Positions 39,501 to 49,388 of a stretch of 64,000 nucleotides of DNA are shown piece by piece. A program made the position numbers and the translations under genes. Numbering within the stretch: the stretch's first letter is position 1; the number at the start of each line of letters is the position of its first letter. The notes under the pieces are model-generated. The model ran no database searches. It was not told the origin of the DNA and saw only the letters and a list, made by a program, of their open reading frames with translations. Source of the stretch: Tubulanus polymorphus (Eukaryota > Nemertea > Palaeonemertea > Tubulaniformes > Tubulanidae); the NCBI RefSeq assembly GCF_964204645.1, contig NC_134030.1, positions 16,373,110 to 16,437,109 of the forward strand, written 5' to 3'.

Positions 39501-42500
39501 GACGTTTTATCAGTGTATTTTTAGTCTATTCCAACTTACAGTTAAGATTCAGTTAGGTTTTAAAAGCAATGTGAGCAACAAATCATCATGTATATCATTA
39601 AATAATCTAATTATGCGTAAGTTTTACCAGGAAACAAAACATACATACAGAGTACCATATTCTGTACCATAATGACTGCAGCCACAATTCTTGGAATAAC
39701 AGTAACTGGAGGTGTATTCATAGACATGATGTTATAATGAAACAAAAACAAAGCATATTAAGCAGCTAAAGCCCGCTACATACATATCCCTTCTGACAGA
39801 AAAGGGGTACCTGTTTCATAACGGTTCTGGCACAACCACCAGCCCAGTTTTCATATGGTTCAATGAAATAGCAAATTAATCATGTCATACAACAGACCCT
39901 GTATCAGAACTGGTCCTCCAAATACTGCCATCAAGACACCATTCCATGGCTGCAATTTAGAACCTACCAAAATTTACCTAATTCAAATTCTAGGGCCACA
40001 GTTTAATCACAACTGTGTCTTAGGTTTAAAGAATTCTTTGACACATTCTTTGAAATATTTATTCTTAAATTCTATGAATAGGGTTTGTTAATGAATTCTC
40101 AAAAAATGAAATTCGGATTTAAAACCCAGTCCAGCAAAATTTTTCAGTTATGAGTTCCATAAGTGTGAGGAGTGGTTCTCAATTTCATGAGAAGTTGAGA
40201 GGTGCACAAGATTTTTAGCTTCGCTTTTGCATAAGTACTCACGCCCACAACTAAAGCTCAGAAATTCTTTCTTTTTAGGGGATGAGAATTATTCGAAGAA
40301 TAATAAAAAACTAACAACAACTGTTAAGTTCATAAATTTTAACTCGCACCTAACAGATAAAATTTGTCAGTCTAGAAATTGGCTAATGGCAACACCAATT
40401 TAGATTTTGTGGAAAACTAAAATTAAACTTTTAAAGATTAAAATTGAGCTAATTTACCAAGGCTGTTAGTGCACATGTTAGTGCAGTACTGTTTACATGA
40501 GATTGCAATGAACCTGTAGAGTACTATACAATAATGAGTAATAGTCAATGGTGGTATGGATCAACCAATCAACACAAAGCTAGCCTTATATGGTAAAAAT
40601 TCTGAATGAACACCAAGGGTAGTAATAATTTGATTGACAGCAGTCATATTTGGGACTAGATAAAATCTAAATGAATGCTTACACTTTTATATAGCCAATG
40701 CTGTTGGTACATACTTTAGTGATAAGATCTTACATATCTATATCATTCGAGAACCAATTTCATGAGGTCAATATTGTTTATGAGCAATCTGGATTAAACA
40801 TCATATTTTATGTACATTTTCATAACCGGACATTTTCATGGACCATGAGAATAATGGTCTAATCAGATCAAAATTTTAATTATTTAGTTAATTTCTAAGT
40901 ATATTCAAGATTAAATCACAGTGACTCGTCGTTCAGTTGTAGGTTCATGCAATCTGCACTGCAATTTAGTTACAACTGCAAGAAAAATTCATCCCTCTCC
41001 ATAACAACATAACTCATTGCTCCACCTTTCCGCGATGGAAAAATGATTTTTCGACTAATGAACCTGCATTAAAAAATTGCATGCAAAATTGCCACCTGAT
41101 TGCAGGTTACTGCAACAGGTAATCAATCGCTGATCTAAGAAATCTTTTCCCTTGAAAATTTTCAAGCCAAATGGACGTCAGTATTTTAGCTAAGAGATGT
41201 TTCTCAAATAATAAACATTTAATTATTTCCTGATGCCAATGAAACACATATCAAATGACATAAAATCATTTTCCTATGAATCCTCCCAATTTGAAATCAC
41301 CAGAAAAAAAAACAGTGTATATTTCACACTTCCTGATCCAGCCTTGTGTATCTGGCAACCCATATAGTATGGAATAAACTAAACACATACCAATCTGACT
41401 GACATTCAAACAAGTCCCCTTATTGGTTGCTAAGTAATGGGTGGTCCAGATACCTAGTGAGATTGTCCTAAATTTCAGTAAAATAACAACATATTTCATA
41501 TCCATACAGCCACATATAGCCCGCATTTCTACACGTTCGCCATCCCAGAATTTAATTTTCATGGATTAACATTCTTTCATCAACTGTTTTATTGATTATG
41601 CTGGTTGACCAAAAAAGAACTTCCTATTTCTAAAAAAAAATGTCTAATATGATCTCTTGAATGTGGACAGATTTCAAATAGGTCTTTAAAGCGTATAAAT
41701 CGGCATTTGGATCTTATTCTCCATGGCGGAGCTTACATACGTAAACTAAATGAATGTAAAATGTTTAATCATGATGATGTCCCAGATCCAGATCTATTGT
41801 TTTTTAAAGTAACAATATTTTGCTCAGAACACAGAACCAAAGTTATAGGTTGAGAAGTAACTTCATGTTTTCAATGCAGACAGAAATTCAATCTTAAGCT
41901 GGAAAAGCTTCATTCATGAGTGGGGACCCAAGATACAATGCAATACATGATTTTGTACAATTCTAATAAACAAGAGTTAAAATTTCAGAACTGAATTTTG
42001 AAAAAATCAGAACTGAAAAAAGGCTCAAATCGTGAGTATTTAATACTAAAATACTAATTAGTACTAAAACACGGACATACTAATCCAGAATTGTTGGGGT
42101 ATAAGCTCATAAACTGACTGAAAATCGGTCTAACATTAAGCACGCTTTTGACCACCCGTCTCTGATGAAAAATCCAAATAATAAAGAAAAAAGACAGCCA
42201 AATCAACTCATATCGACAAGAAACAGACTTGATTTTATCAAAAAAGGAAGGAAGCACTTTAACGATCTATTGTCTGCGTTCAAACTGATAACATCCTCAG
42301 ACCCGACCCACTGCCTTACCAAGGACTATTGGCCATATGAAATGATGATTAAATCATAACAAGCTCAGACGCGGTATGTTTGAAACAGGAAACTTTTCCC
42401 TTCGAATTGTTTCCTATGCTTAGATTAAGCCTATTTCCCTTGTGACAATTCAAATTGATGACTCCCGACTCTGGATTCGTCATAATTGCAAACCAACAAT

Positions 42501-45500
42501 CCAATAGGCGTAGTAACAGTACATTATTGAGAACAGTCTAAATTTGGCCTGTACAAATTTAGAATGGACCAAGGGTTCACATTAGCAAAAGTTCCATTCC
42601 AATGAGGTACCGAACAGGATTCTAAGGCTCTCAAACAAGTCATCAAATAAAGATAAAATTGGCATCCCCAATGAGTGAATGGGGCCTATAGTTTAACCAT
42701 AAAAAGATTTACCACAAGAAAAGATGATTTGAATTTAATTGAAATGTAGAAGAAATTGAAGCGTGGCCGATCTAGGCCCATTCTAAATTTTGGAACAGAC
42801 TAATGCCTGACATACATCAGATTAGCAACTGATCTTATCCAGTTACCAGTAGTTCAGAGCTAGTACCCCTCATGGGGGTGTAGCTACCGAAAATCAATTG
42901 GTGCGACATATAATCCGGAAATATGCACGCATAGCCAAGTGAGCGCCGCAGAGAACGCTGAACGTCTGAGATGCGTTCTGATGGCTATGAGAGCTCATAT
43001 TTGAGTAATTTTCTGTAGAGAATATATTGACACTAAGGTTTAACCTTAGATGACATAATGCCACTAAGGTTATCTATAGACATATCCAGATGTTTAACCA
43101 CCCCAGGGCAGATAGGTTTCTGAGTTACCTATATCATGGCCAAATATGAGGGATCTGGGGGCACTACTGGGGCATAGAATCTATCCTCCATTTACCCACA
43201 AACTATGGAAGGAAATATATATTCATAAAAGCATAGAAGTTAACTATCATTATCGACCATTCAAATCGACCATTTTTGTTACTTCCAGAATATTTGCCAG
43301 GAATGAAATATTCATGTTAGTACAAGTCAAAATCATGAACTTTAAAAATTTTCTGTCGCCGACCCGTCGCTGTCAGTTGTAGACACGCTCAGATCGCCGC
43401 AATTGGCAAAAAACCAGTCACTGACGATCGCTGCCAGATGCTCGAATCAGTCGCTTCCAGTTGTAGTCGCAGTTGTAAGGGCAACCTGAGTGCCCCTTTA
43501 CATCGAGAATCTAGCAAAAACCAGCAACTGCATGGCTCATGCCAGTCTCTAGGTCCATAGCATGTACATCGACAGCAACTTGAGGGCATCTCAAGTTAGT
43601 CACGTGTCATTTTGCTTTGTTTTTGTCAGTTGCAACCACGTGTTGTTGATTATGGAACGCTCACATACAACTAGTTGCTCAAAAGTGGAACACGGGCAAC
43701 TGGCTGGAACTGGAGATAAATAGTTGCTTAAGCCTAGTGCACATGGGCGACATTTTCGAGCAATTCTCAAGCAACTGCCGGTGATACTTCCAAATACCGC
43801 ACCACCCTAGGTAGTAGCTTGGCCATCTTGACAAGTCACATGATACAGATGTTTGGCGGGAAAGATATTTGCCTCTCCGTCGCCAGTGATAGCACACAAG
43901 AGACACCAAGCGATCGATTGCTCGATGGTTGTTAGCAGAACCAGTCACCGCAACTGGCGACTAAAAACCCCCTCGTGTGGGCCAGGCTTTACCAGTCGTA
44001 AGCGAGCTCACATCACACATTCAAACAACTGATCGTATCCAGCCAGTTCCTCTCCATACGCCGAAAACTGCCTTGCAACTAGTTGTCTCCTGTATGTGTG
44101 AACAGAAACTGGTTCCAGGTCCGTTCTAAATCGTTCTCAGAGGTATGAATTCAATTGTATTAATTGTATCAAGAAGCTGATTTATATAGTTTTCAGATTT
44201 CATATAATTTCTATCTTAAAAAGAAAATGAAACGATGAGAAAGTCATCATTCTATAAAGCTAAGCTCAAGTCGACTTACGACTCAATCAGATCTTTCTAA
44301 CAAGCTGGGGAAAAAAAATATGCATAGGTACGATATGAAATAGCAATTTTTTTATCATTAACCTTTTTGACATGAGTTTACTCTGATTGATCGCAGACTG
44401 ATCGTAACCCCGCATCGCAAGGATTAAACAAGTTCCATTCTCGACGACCTGATCAGATCGTCGCAGCCAATCAGCTGCATGTTTTGTATCACGTGACTTT
44501 CAGACTTAGTGATGATGAATCATAGTGCTTTTTTAAGATCCTGAGACAAATGAATCCGCAATCAATGATCATGTGTGTGCTACCGCTATTCTTAGGACTA
44601 TGTAGTCGGGTCGTAAGTCGAACCAATCTTAGCTTAAATTAACACACATTTTCTGAATCGGTGACAATGACAAGGCTGGCAACTAATTACAATTTCAATG
44701 AATAGTTGAAGTCTTTCTGAGTGAGAAAGTCATCGGTATCAACTCATCTATCGAATAAGATTTGAAGGCCTGAAGTAAAACAGAGAGGATCTTGACTGAG
44801 TCTGCCAAAAATACTGATAGACCACTCAATTAGTGAGAGATTTCAAGACTAACAAGATACTTTTTAGTTTGATAAAGAGAGGCACAGAAATGCACTTTCA
44901 GCCCATATAGTTTTCACTAGTAGACGGCCTTCTAAAAGGTGTATTCATTACAACCTCATGTATTTGGTATTAATTCCCAGGGTATAGAATTTCGTTTCTA
45001 TTCAATAAAATGTTTGCTCTCAAAATTATGCATCTACTCAACACACAGGGTCTACAGACCATTTAACCCTTTTATTGCCAATTGACCACTCGACAGTAAA
45101 ACTAAGCTAATGCTTTTTAAGATCTATTTCTCAATAGACATATCTATTCCGCTAACTACTAGTTCAAAGATAGCCTCTTTAAAATGGAAATCATACTTCA
45201 ACTGATTATAGCAAGATATTCAATTTCAGAATAGTTTACAGTAGTGTAGTATACATTTCAGAATAGTGTACAGTGTTCCCTTCGTGCAAATTGTTACTTT
45301 TCGAGGCGGCTGACTTAAACAATTAGTATTAGTGTTTTATGCCCATTTGGCAAATCCCATGCAATATTCATGCAATGATTCATTATATATAGGGGCCGAT
45401 ATCGTTTTTTGTATCTAGCTTTTTAAACACAAGTCAATTTTTTTGATAGAGAAGGTTGAAATGTTGTCAGACGGTAATCTATACAATGCGCTGGCATTAG

Positions 45501-48500
45501 CCTGAGCGCAAAAACTAAATTTGTGCTTACACTGCAAAAAAGAACTATGAGTACTGATTTGGAAATGGCAGGTTAGTCACTCATTCACGTGGTGAAGCTA
45601 ATATTCAATAATAGTGAAAGCTCTAGAATAAAATAAAATAGTTAAGCTATGCAGTACTAATCGTCTCGTTATTTCAAGGCCCTATACATGTGGATGTCTG
45701 CAAATTTTCCTGGGAATCAAGGCAGATGATGACTGAAGAATTAAAGATTTTTATCAATTTGACATGACTGTGATTTGTAACTAAGTTGTTTTCGTGATAC
45801 AATATTTTACCTAATTGTACATGGTATACCAATTAACTAAATCAGTTTGATATCATAATTACGTCTACAATCAAACAAGTTAGTTTCCAATTCCACATCT
45901 TTCAAAGGTCTATGAAAATGAAGCTCCCCAGTTTTTACAAATGGACCTTGCATAACCTATCATGCTCTTCTTTTCATGTTCTAATAAAAGAATCTACTTC
46001 AATTCAGATTGTTTACAAATATACTTTAGGGTCATTGACCCCAGGAGAATGAAAACTTTGTTTCTGGTCTGACATTTGCCCGTGGGCTTAGGATTCCTCA
46101 TTACAGTTTTGGTAAGTTTTGACATCAATAAAATGCGGTTGACAATTTTTCAAATTGATAAAGCCATTTCAGCTAGAAGGCAGATGTTTTAGACATGAGG
46201 AAAGTGGTTTTTTTCCAGAATAGGAAGTAGACTGCCGTGGGGCCATGTTAGTTGGAGTTTATGACCAACAGGTGCATGGGACCTTGGAGTAATCAGTCTG
46301 ATTACTCCAAGATGGGACAAACAGTGTGCATGTGAGCATATGGTGATCAACAGGCAAATTTAGTGTGACTGTGAAATTACTTGATAATGGCACTGACTTG
46401 TTGCCCATCTCCTGGTTCATGCAGCTGATACTGATCTTCGTCTAGTGTGGCAGGGTCTCATGCCTTGGCTTAGTGTAACGATGCCATCAGGTTCGAATCC
46501 CTGCCGAGGGAGGATGGATTTTCTCACATCAAAAAGTATTGGATCCTAGTTCCATATATGTATTGCATATGTAAGCACAGGTTTCTTGTGGTCTATACAT
46601 CGCCAGATTGCAAGTAGCTGCAAGTTCGGATAGACCAGTCACTTGTCTGTGCTGCTACAGGTACACTACACACCCACTATAGGAAAATTTATGGGAACTA
46701 CTGACAATGATAATAAACATTAAGCTTTCAATTTAATGACATCCTTTATTTTTCATGGGGCTAAAAACAATTAAAATCGATATAATGAGTTCAGAACTTT
46801 GATGAACTTAGATTTAATTTCATTAAATATAATGAATATATCAAGAACTATCATGAAAGAACTATCATGCAAGTGGGCAATGGATAAACTTAATAGTGAT
46901 AAACTTAAACTTAATAAATCAACTAGGCCTAAATTAATATTTCAAAACATCTAAGTAAGCTATTAGGGCACAGACTGTCTTAAATCATCAAAGGTAAATA
47001 CATTCAAATTGTGTGGTAATTTATATAGCAAACTGGCGTAGTGTCTGATAACATTGAAGTGAGATATGCTCATCATAAATTTACCTAAACTAATCCAGGA
47101 ATAGGTCTAATAATCTCAAAAAGTGACATGTCAAAACATGCATTTGATTTCTTGTTCGTCAATGAAATGATGGTTAGTTTTCTATTTAATCTTCCTTGGC
47201 CTTTTTTTCCGTGGCCATTTTTTCCATGACCACTTTTTCCTATGCAAATACCTTGGCCATTCTTTCCTGGCCATTTTTTCCTTGGGCATTTTTTTCGTTC
47301 ACCATAGTTAGTATACTAAAAGTATTGTTCCCAATGAGAATAGTGTAATGTAATGTCATGTGTACATTCCTATATAAAGCCTCCCTCACCATGACTGCAG
47401 TGAAGGCCTACATCTGTCCAATCTTACAGAATATCCAATAGGCCTAAGCGACATTAAGCCTCTATAGAGCAACTCTCTCAAAACAATACTTAACTGAAGC
47501 CTATGTCTACCATGCAGTATAATGAGACACAATTCAAAAGTAAAATAGATAAGGTCTAATTCAACCAAAAACAGATTTTTGCCTGCTGTTCATTAAACAA
47601 CGATGAGCTTAAAACCTAAAGCCTAATCTGACCAAAATTCTGCAGGACCTGCCAATAAATGAAGGAAAAAAATCCATACCAGGAATGACATTCAACAATA
47701 CGAAGCATACAAATTTTGACAATCTCTTCTGAATCTCCCTTCCCTGAATGGGCCTCATTTTTGAAATGCAGCTCATGGAAAACCATAGAAAGCATTGTCG
47801 GAGCTACTATAAGGTAAACTGTTCATGAAAACAGATGGTATTTCTAAAGGAGTACTGACCTACAATGAGTATGGTGCAGCAGAATAACCTGTTGACTATA
47901 TAGGCCTATGTGACCTATTTAACCAGAGCTCAGCAATGACTCACTTTTTCCACCATATTCCACTTAGGCACTAGACCAGCTAAATAAAAATGTGTTCACA
48001 CTATCACATAAACCCTTCTGCTAAAATTACCAAACTTTTAACTCACACAACTATAGACAGGGGCGCATCCAGGATTTTAGGAAAGAGGGGGCGCCCATAG
48101 CTGCCGATGCGCGAAGAATGCTCTGCTCTGTTACATGCGAAGGAACGAACAAAGGGAGAGCGCAAGAGGGGAATGTGCCCCTCTTGCCTACATACAATAC
48201 TGATGCTTTTGTGAGGTAAGATAACGTACGTTTTATTATAGGCCTAATTGCGATAACAAAACTTGCGGCGCCCCCCCATGGATCCGCCACTGCTAGAGAC
48301 TTCAGGCCTAAACTATTTACTGGGCGACACTTGATCAAAATTAAGGAAGATTCTGGTTCTAAGTACATTTAGGCCTAGGCCTTCCATACTAACTAGAAAT
48401 AAGCTCTGTGGACCTAGACTTTTTAATTGTTTGAAGGTCAATAAACAAGATTTTAATGAAATCCCCATGAAAAATCAATATGGGCCTATTGGCTAAAACC

Positions 48501-48649
48501 ATTTCATCCCCCAGCTTTTCATCCTCGGTAAATGCCCACCAAAAAGTTATGAGATATGTTGTCTTACCCAAGAACTGGTCATCCGTGAGGTCACTTAGGG
48601 ACGGAACCTTTTGAATTGCTTCAGCTACTGTTTCTGTTTTAGGTTCCAT
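18157..48649 (-). CDS. Ets1/2: Ets1/2 (Pointed-class) transcription factor, whole seven-exon coding span
   Basis: Coding exons in transcript order are 48649-48568, 30630-30505, 26900-26697, 26376-26218, 20907-20677, 20384-20163 and 18500-18157. They total 1368 bp, or 455 codons plus TGA, and the frame is open across all six joins. Each join has AG acceptor and GT donor dinucleotides on the minus strand. Residues 70 to about 137 form a PNT domain and residues 345 to about 428 an ETS winged-helix domain that binds GGAA cores. A Thr-Pro site (T40) precedes the PNT, as in Ets1/2 and Pointed. Known family role: nuclear effector of Ras/MAPK signalling in development. Human ETS1 is 441 aa and ETS2 469 aa, so the length fits. 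The N-terminus is the least certain part: an acceptor-like TTAATTTTAG sits just upstream of the chosen ATG, so the first exon may extend into an unseen 5' exon. Confidence 0.93.
18501..20162 (-). other. Ets intron 6
   Basis: 1.66 kb between exon 6 and the ETS exon, containing one hAT-type MITE (19260-19469). Otherwise unrecognised AT-rich sequence. Confidence 0.75.
19260..19469. mobile_element. hAT-type MITE
   Basis: Termini CAGGGGCAGATCTAGGAT and ...CCTAGATCTGCCCCTG are inverted copies. The sequence CAGGGGC-GATC-AGG is a widespread hAT MITE terminus. A clean 8-bp duplication is not visible. It lies in Ets intron 6. Confidence 0.65.
20163..20384 (-). CDS. Ets1/2: Ets1/2 coding exon 6 (pre-ETS linker)
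   Basis: The exon is 222 bp, phase 1 to phase 1, encoding residues 268-341, ending [10 protein letters not shown] just before the ETS domain. The acceptor is ATTCTTATAG and the donor GTTATTCAG|GTAAGTAC. It holds Pro/Tyr/Ser-rich sequence plus [19 protein letters not shown]. In vertebrate Ets1 the equivalent position carries the autoinhibitory module flanking ETS; homology of this segment to that module is not evident by eye. Confidence 0.87.
20677..20907 (-). CDS. Ets1/2: Ets1/2 coding exon 5 (linker)
   Basis: The exon is 231 bp, phase 1 to phase 1, encoding residues 191-267. It is rich in Asn, Gln, Tyr, Pro and Asp (for example [20 protein letters not shown]) with no folded domain recognised. 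The acceptor is TTGTTTTTTAG and the donor AACTCTG|GTAAATG. A second Thr-Pro (VTPP) is present. This corresponds to the poorly conserved activation region of Ets1/2. Assignment rests on splice signals and reading frame. Confidence 0.83.
22453..22609. mobile_element. 157-bp insertion with 11-bp target duplication and 21-bp inverted repeat
   Basis: Identical TTCTAGCCAGT flanks both sides (22442-22452 and 22610-22620). Inside, TAATAAGATAAAATCCCACT (22452) and its complement AGTGGGATTTTATCTTATTA (22555-22574) form an inverted repeat around an AT-rich spacer. The spacer contains GACGTTTCGATC, a motif often seen at Penelope-like element termini. No coding capacity. It lies in Ets intron 4. Confidence 0.6.
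24640..25300 (+). mobile_element. Second Helentron-like family: core repeats, GGC tract and terminal hairpin
   Basis: Core units share GGTTCTGGCCCAAGTGATAT (about 24790, 24935, 25146), CTCTAGGCTGTTAACG, TTGAAATGAATCGGTCA and TGGTGGCCATAATTTGAAT, with partial units and (AATCG)n slippage near 25047. After the last unit come a GGC/GCA-rich tract (25218-25238) and an imperfect hairpin at 25261-25297 (arms ATGCCCCTCCCAAC and GTTGAGCCGGGGGCAC). The architecture matches elements A-D but the sequence differs. The alanine-run ORF on the minus strand is an artefact of the GGC tract. It lies in Ets intron 4. Confidence 0.6.
26218..26376 (-). CDS. Ets1/2: Ets1/2 coding exon 4 (linker)
   Basis: The exon is 159 bp, phase 1 to phase 1, encoding residues 138-190 ([20 protein letters not shown], then a Tyr/Pro/Ser-rich stretch). 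The acceptor is CGTGTTTCAG and the donor CATACA|GTAAGTT. No domain is recognised. Its low complexity and position between the PNT and ETS domains match the transactivation/linker region of Ets1/2. It is assigned by phase-consistent joining to exons 3 and 5; both split codons (Asp138, Ser191) are sensible. Confidence 0.85.
26697..26900 (-). CDS. Ets1/2: Ets1/2 coding exon 3 (PNT domain)
   Basis: The exon is 204 bp, phase 1 to phase 1, encoding residues 70-137. It holds almost the whole PNT/SAM-like domain: [21 protein letters not shown], then [13 protein letters not shown], then [11 protein letters not shown]. The D-P-x-x-W start, the LC-L-K--F core and the closing GDILWEHL are hallmark family positions. 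In Ets1/2 this domain docks ERK2 and recruits CBP/p300 (family knowledge). The acceptor is CTTGAAACAG and the donor GATGGGG|GTAAGTC. The 320-bp intron to exon 4 is short compared with its neighbours. Confidence 0.95.
26901..30504 (-). other. Ets intron 2
   Basis: 3.6 kb between PNT exon 3 and exon 2. It holds the foldback MITE at 29.4-30.1 kb. The remainder shows no gene; ACTGTGGAACTGG-type dispersed fragments occur near 28.7-28.8 kb. Confidence 0.7.
29422..30141. mobile_element. Foldback MITE, 'GCGTTCACAC' family, with internal short repeats
   Basis: The left end AGCTGCGTTCACACGAC and right end GTCGTGTGAACACGCCTT are inverted. Subterminal arrays of AGACCGGTCTAAAT/GGTCCGGTCCAAATTTAG repeat in both orientations on each side, so each half folds on itself. 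About 720 bp, no ORF. It lies in Ets intron 2. Confidence 0.7.
30505..30630 (-). CDS. Ets1/2: Ets1/2 coding exon 2 (MAPK site and pre-PNT helix)
   Basis: The exon is 126 bp, phase 1 to phase 1. The acceptor is CTATTCCTAG and the donor CCCAAAG|GTATGTA. It encodes residues 28-69, including [14 protein letters not shown] and then [12 protein letters not shown]. This matches the Ets1/Pointed segment just before the PNT, where Thr38 of human ETS1 is phosphorylated by ERK. The sequence runs directly into exon 3 through a split Asp codon. The segment KEQQRL-IPKDP is diagnostic of the Ets1/2 subfamily rather than other PNT-containing Ets proteins. Confidence 0.92.
32526..32787. mobile_element. Foldback MITE, related terminus family
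   Basis: Termini AGCCGCGATCACAC and GTGTGATTGCGGCT are inverted with one mismatch. The interior has repeats of GGCCAAATTTGGC type. About 262 bp, in Ets intron 1. Confidence 0.7.
33403..33543 (-). CDS. Candidate 46-aa secreted peptide ORF inside Ets intron 1
   Basis: An ATG at 33543-33541 opens a 46-codon frame ending in TGA at 33405-33403. Residues 1-27 look like a signal peptide: basic start [10 protein letters not shown], hydrophobic core [11 protein letters not shown], and an S-N-A cleavage site. The remainder is a 19-residue peptide beginning with Gln (a possible pyroglutamate) and containing an Arg-Lys pair near its end. A TATAAATA box lies at 33635-33628 on the same strand, about 85 bp upstream of the ATG, so a transcript starting about 28 bp downstream of it would have a short leader. 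No splice donor interrupts the frame. No family is recognised. It could equally be a chance ORF or the remnant of a transposed promoter. Confidence 0.3.
   Translation of the reverse strand: MKIPFIHLARAILFVISMIAFFEISNAQSDPYSDTSHSFFARKIDE
33628..33635 (-). promoter_or_regulatory. TATA box candidate for the 46-aa ORF
   Basis: TATAAATA on the minus strand, in GC-TATAAATA-CATGC context, about 85 bp upstream of the ATG at 33543. The spacing would place a start site near 33600. AT-rich DNA makes single matches common; the value is in the combination with the downstream signal-peptide ORF. Confidence 0.3.
34838..35374. mobile_element. Outer foldback element (hAT-like terminus) disrupted by the Mutator-like MITE
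   Basis: The left end CAGTGGCGTTGGAAGTGCAA and GCCGCAGCAATAATTT match, inverted, TTGCGGCTAAATGC-type and CTTCCAACG sequence at 35338-35374. CAGTGGCG is a common hAT end. The right end is partly degenerate. Confidence 0.5.
34926..35272. mobile_element. Mutator-like MITE with 9-bp target duplication, nested in a second foldback
   Basis: 24-bp inverted arms start GTCCTCCTTATTACCGAGAT (34928-34951 and the complement 35248-35271). The direct repeat CCACATTTT flanks it exactly (34917-34925, 35273-35281). A 9-bp duplication suits MuDR/Mutator-type elements. It sits inside a second inverted pair at about 34842-34887 and 35338-35372 (CGTTGGAAG, GCCGCAGCAA). Confidence 0.7.
37459..37773. mobile_element. 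Foldback MITE, 'GCGTTCACAC' family
   Basis: AGCCGCGTTCACACTAG at the left and CTAGTGTGAACGCAGCT at the right are inverted with one mismatch. It is flanked by ATA on both sides. The interior contains GCGCTTA/TAAGCGC type repeats and no ORF. It lies in Ets intron 1. Confidence 0.75.
43731..43988. mobile_element. PIF/Harbinger-like MITE with TTA duplication, nested in a larger foldback
   Basis: Termini AGCCTAGTGCACATGGGCGA and the inverse ending GTGGGCCAGGCT are flanked by TTA on both sides (43728-43730, 43989-43991), the PIF/Harbinger target-site signature. Outer arms TACAACTAGTTGC (near 43668) and GCAACTAGTTGT (near 44084) suggest it sits inside another foldback. It lies in Ets intron 1. Confidence 0.7.
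46455..46735 (+). repeat. tRNA-derived SINE
   Basis: Pol III promoter boxes are in register: an A box-like TGGCTTAGTGT at 46466-46476 and a perfect B box GGTTCGAATCC at 46490-46500. They are followed by a tRNA-unrelated body of about 200 bp ending in an AT-rich stretch (AATGATAATAAAC). The anticodon arm is degenerate, so it is not a functional tRNA gene. It lies in Ets intron 1. Confidence 0.6.
47198..47302. repeat. Short minisatellite, CCTTGGCCATTTTTT-type units
   Basis: Roughly five imperfect units of CCTTGGCCATTTTTTCC of about 16-24 bp. No coding meaning. In Ets intron 1. Confidence 0.7.
48059..48292. mobile_element. hAT-type MITE with near-identical 8-bp flanks
   Basis: The left terminus AGGGGCGCATCCAGGATTTT and right terminus GGATCCGCCACTG are inverted relatives of the CAGNGGCGGATCC class. 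It is flanked by CTATAGAC (48051-48058) and CTAGAGAC (48293-48300), a one-mismatch 8-bp duplication. The apparent 105-aa reading across it is an artefact. Confidence 0.65.
48568..48649 (-). CDS. Ets1/2: Ets1/2 coding exon 1 (start codon)
   Basis: This exon encodes residues 1-27 (begins MEPKTETV) plus the first base of codon 28. The start is ATG at 48649-48647; reading upstream in frame, a TAG precedes any other ATG. The donor is TTCTTGG|GTAAGAC. The acidic, Ser/Thr-containing peptide is not conserved enough to identify alone. It is assigned because its phase-1 donor joins exon 2 to give an uninterrupted frame. A pyrimidine-rich acceptor-like sequence lies about 30 bp upstream of the ATG, so a 5' untranslated or alternative first exon further right is likely. 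The candidate promoter could lie near the CpG-richer 50.9-51.25 kb stretch. Confidence 0.75.
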
Positions 48650-49388
48650 GTGGGTTAAATCTTTACTCAGAATTTCCAACAGACATGAATTCTAAAATTA
48701 ATGGAAATCATAAGGACAAGCGATTAGTCATAATACTGGTAGATAGGTATGAACTTTACGACTTATCTTCTTGCTTTTTGCTTAAGGTTACCAATTTTAT
48801 GAATAATGGAAAAAATAACAACACAGACCCTAAGTTAAAAACTCACCTTCCGGGAAATCAAACTTTCACATTTTATGACTGGTTCGGTGAATGCTAATCT
48901 CTTCTCTGGTGGTTTCAATGTTGAACATTCACGTTTTAAAGTCGGCATTTCACCTCAAACCAGCTCTCATAAAATCCTTGATACTTTCGGGTTGAATGAA
49001 CTTGACACCGGACTATGACTTCGATATTTCTTGCTAGTACAAAAAATATGATACTAGGGTATTTGGATAGTTCATTGAAATCAAATAAACACAAGTAATT
49101 TTGCTACTTCACAGCAGTCTAGCAAGGTTATTTCCATTCCTATCTATGCCATAGGCCTAGATCCCAAAAGGCTCAAGATTTATTCAATCAAGACCAGTCT
49201 AAAAGAAGATTCCTACTGCAAACATCAATACAAGGATCATACCTAGGTGGCCTTCATCTGTGTATAATTTGAATATGGTCAAATATTTAAAATTCAAGAG
49301 AATTCCGGATTAGGCCCTAGGCCTGATATATGGTACCCTTCCACACAAGCCAGACTAATGTTTGATTAAATAGTCAGTATAGGAGGTT

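Larger units (their letters stand above)
30631..48567 (-). other. Ets intron 1 (about 18 kb)
   Basis: The longest intron. It holds the 46-aa ORF, foldback MITEs at 32.5, 34.8-35.4, 37.5 and 43.7 kb, a SINE at 46.5 kb, a minisatellite at 47.2 kb and a hAT MITE at 48.06 kb. The stretches 35.4-37.4, 37.8-43.6 and 44.1-46.4 kb show nothing I can classify. Large first introns of Ets genes often carry enhancers, but none can be identified by eye. Confidence 0.65.

Noticed and set aside
48051-48368. 105-aa ORF on the minus strand
   Set aside because: It reads through a hAT-type MITE and its flanks, with no family similarity.
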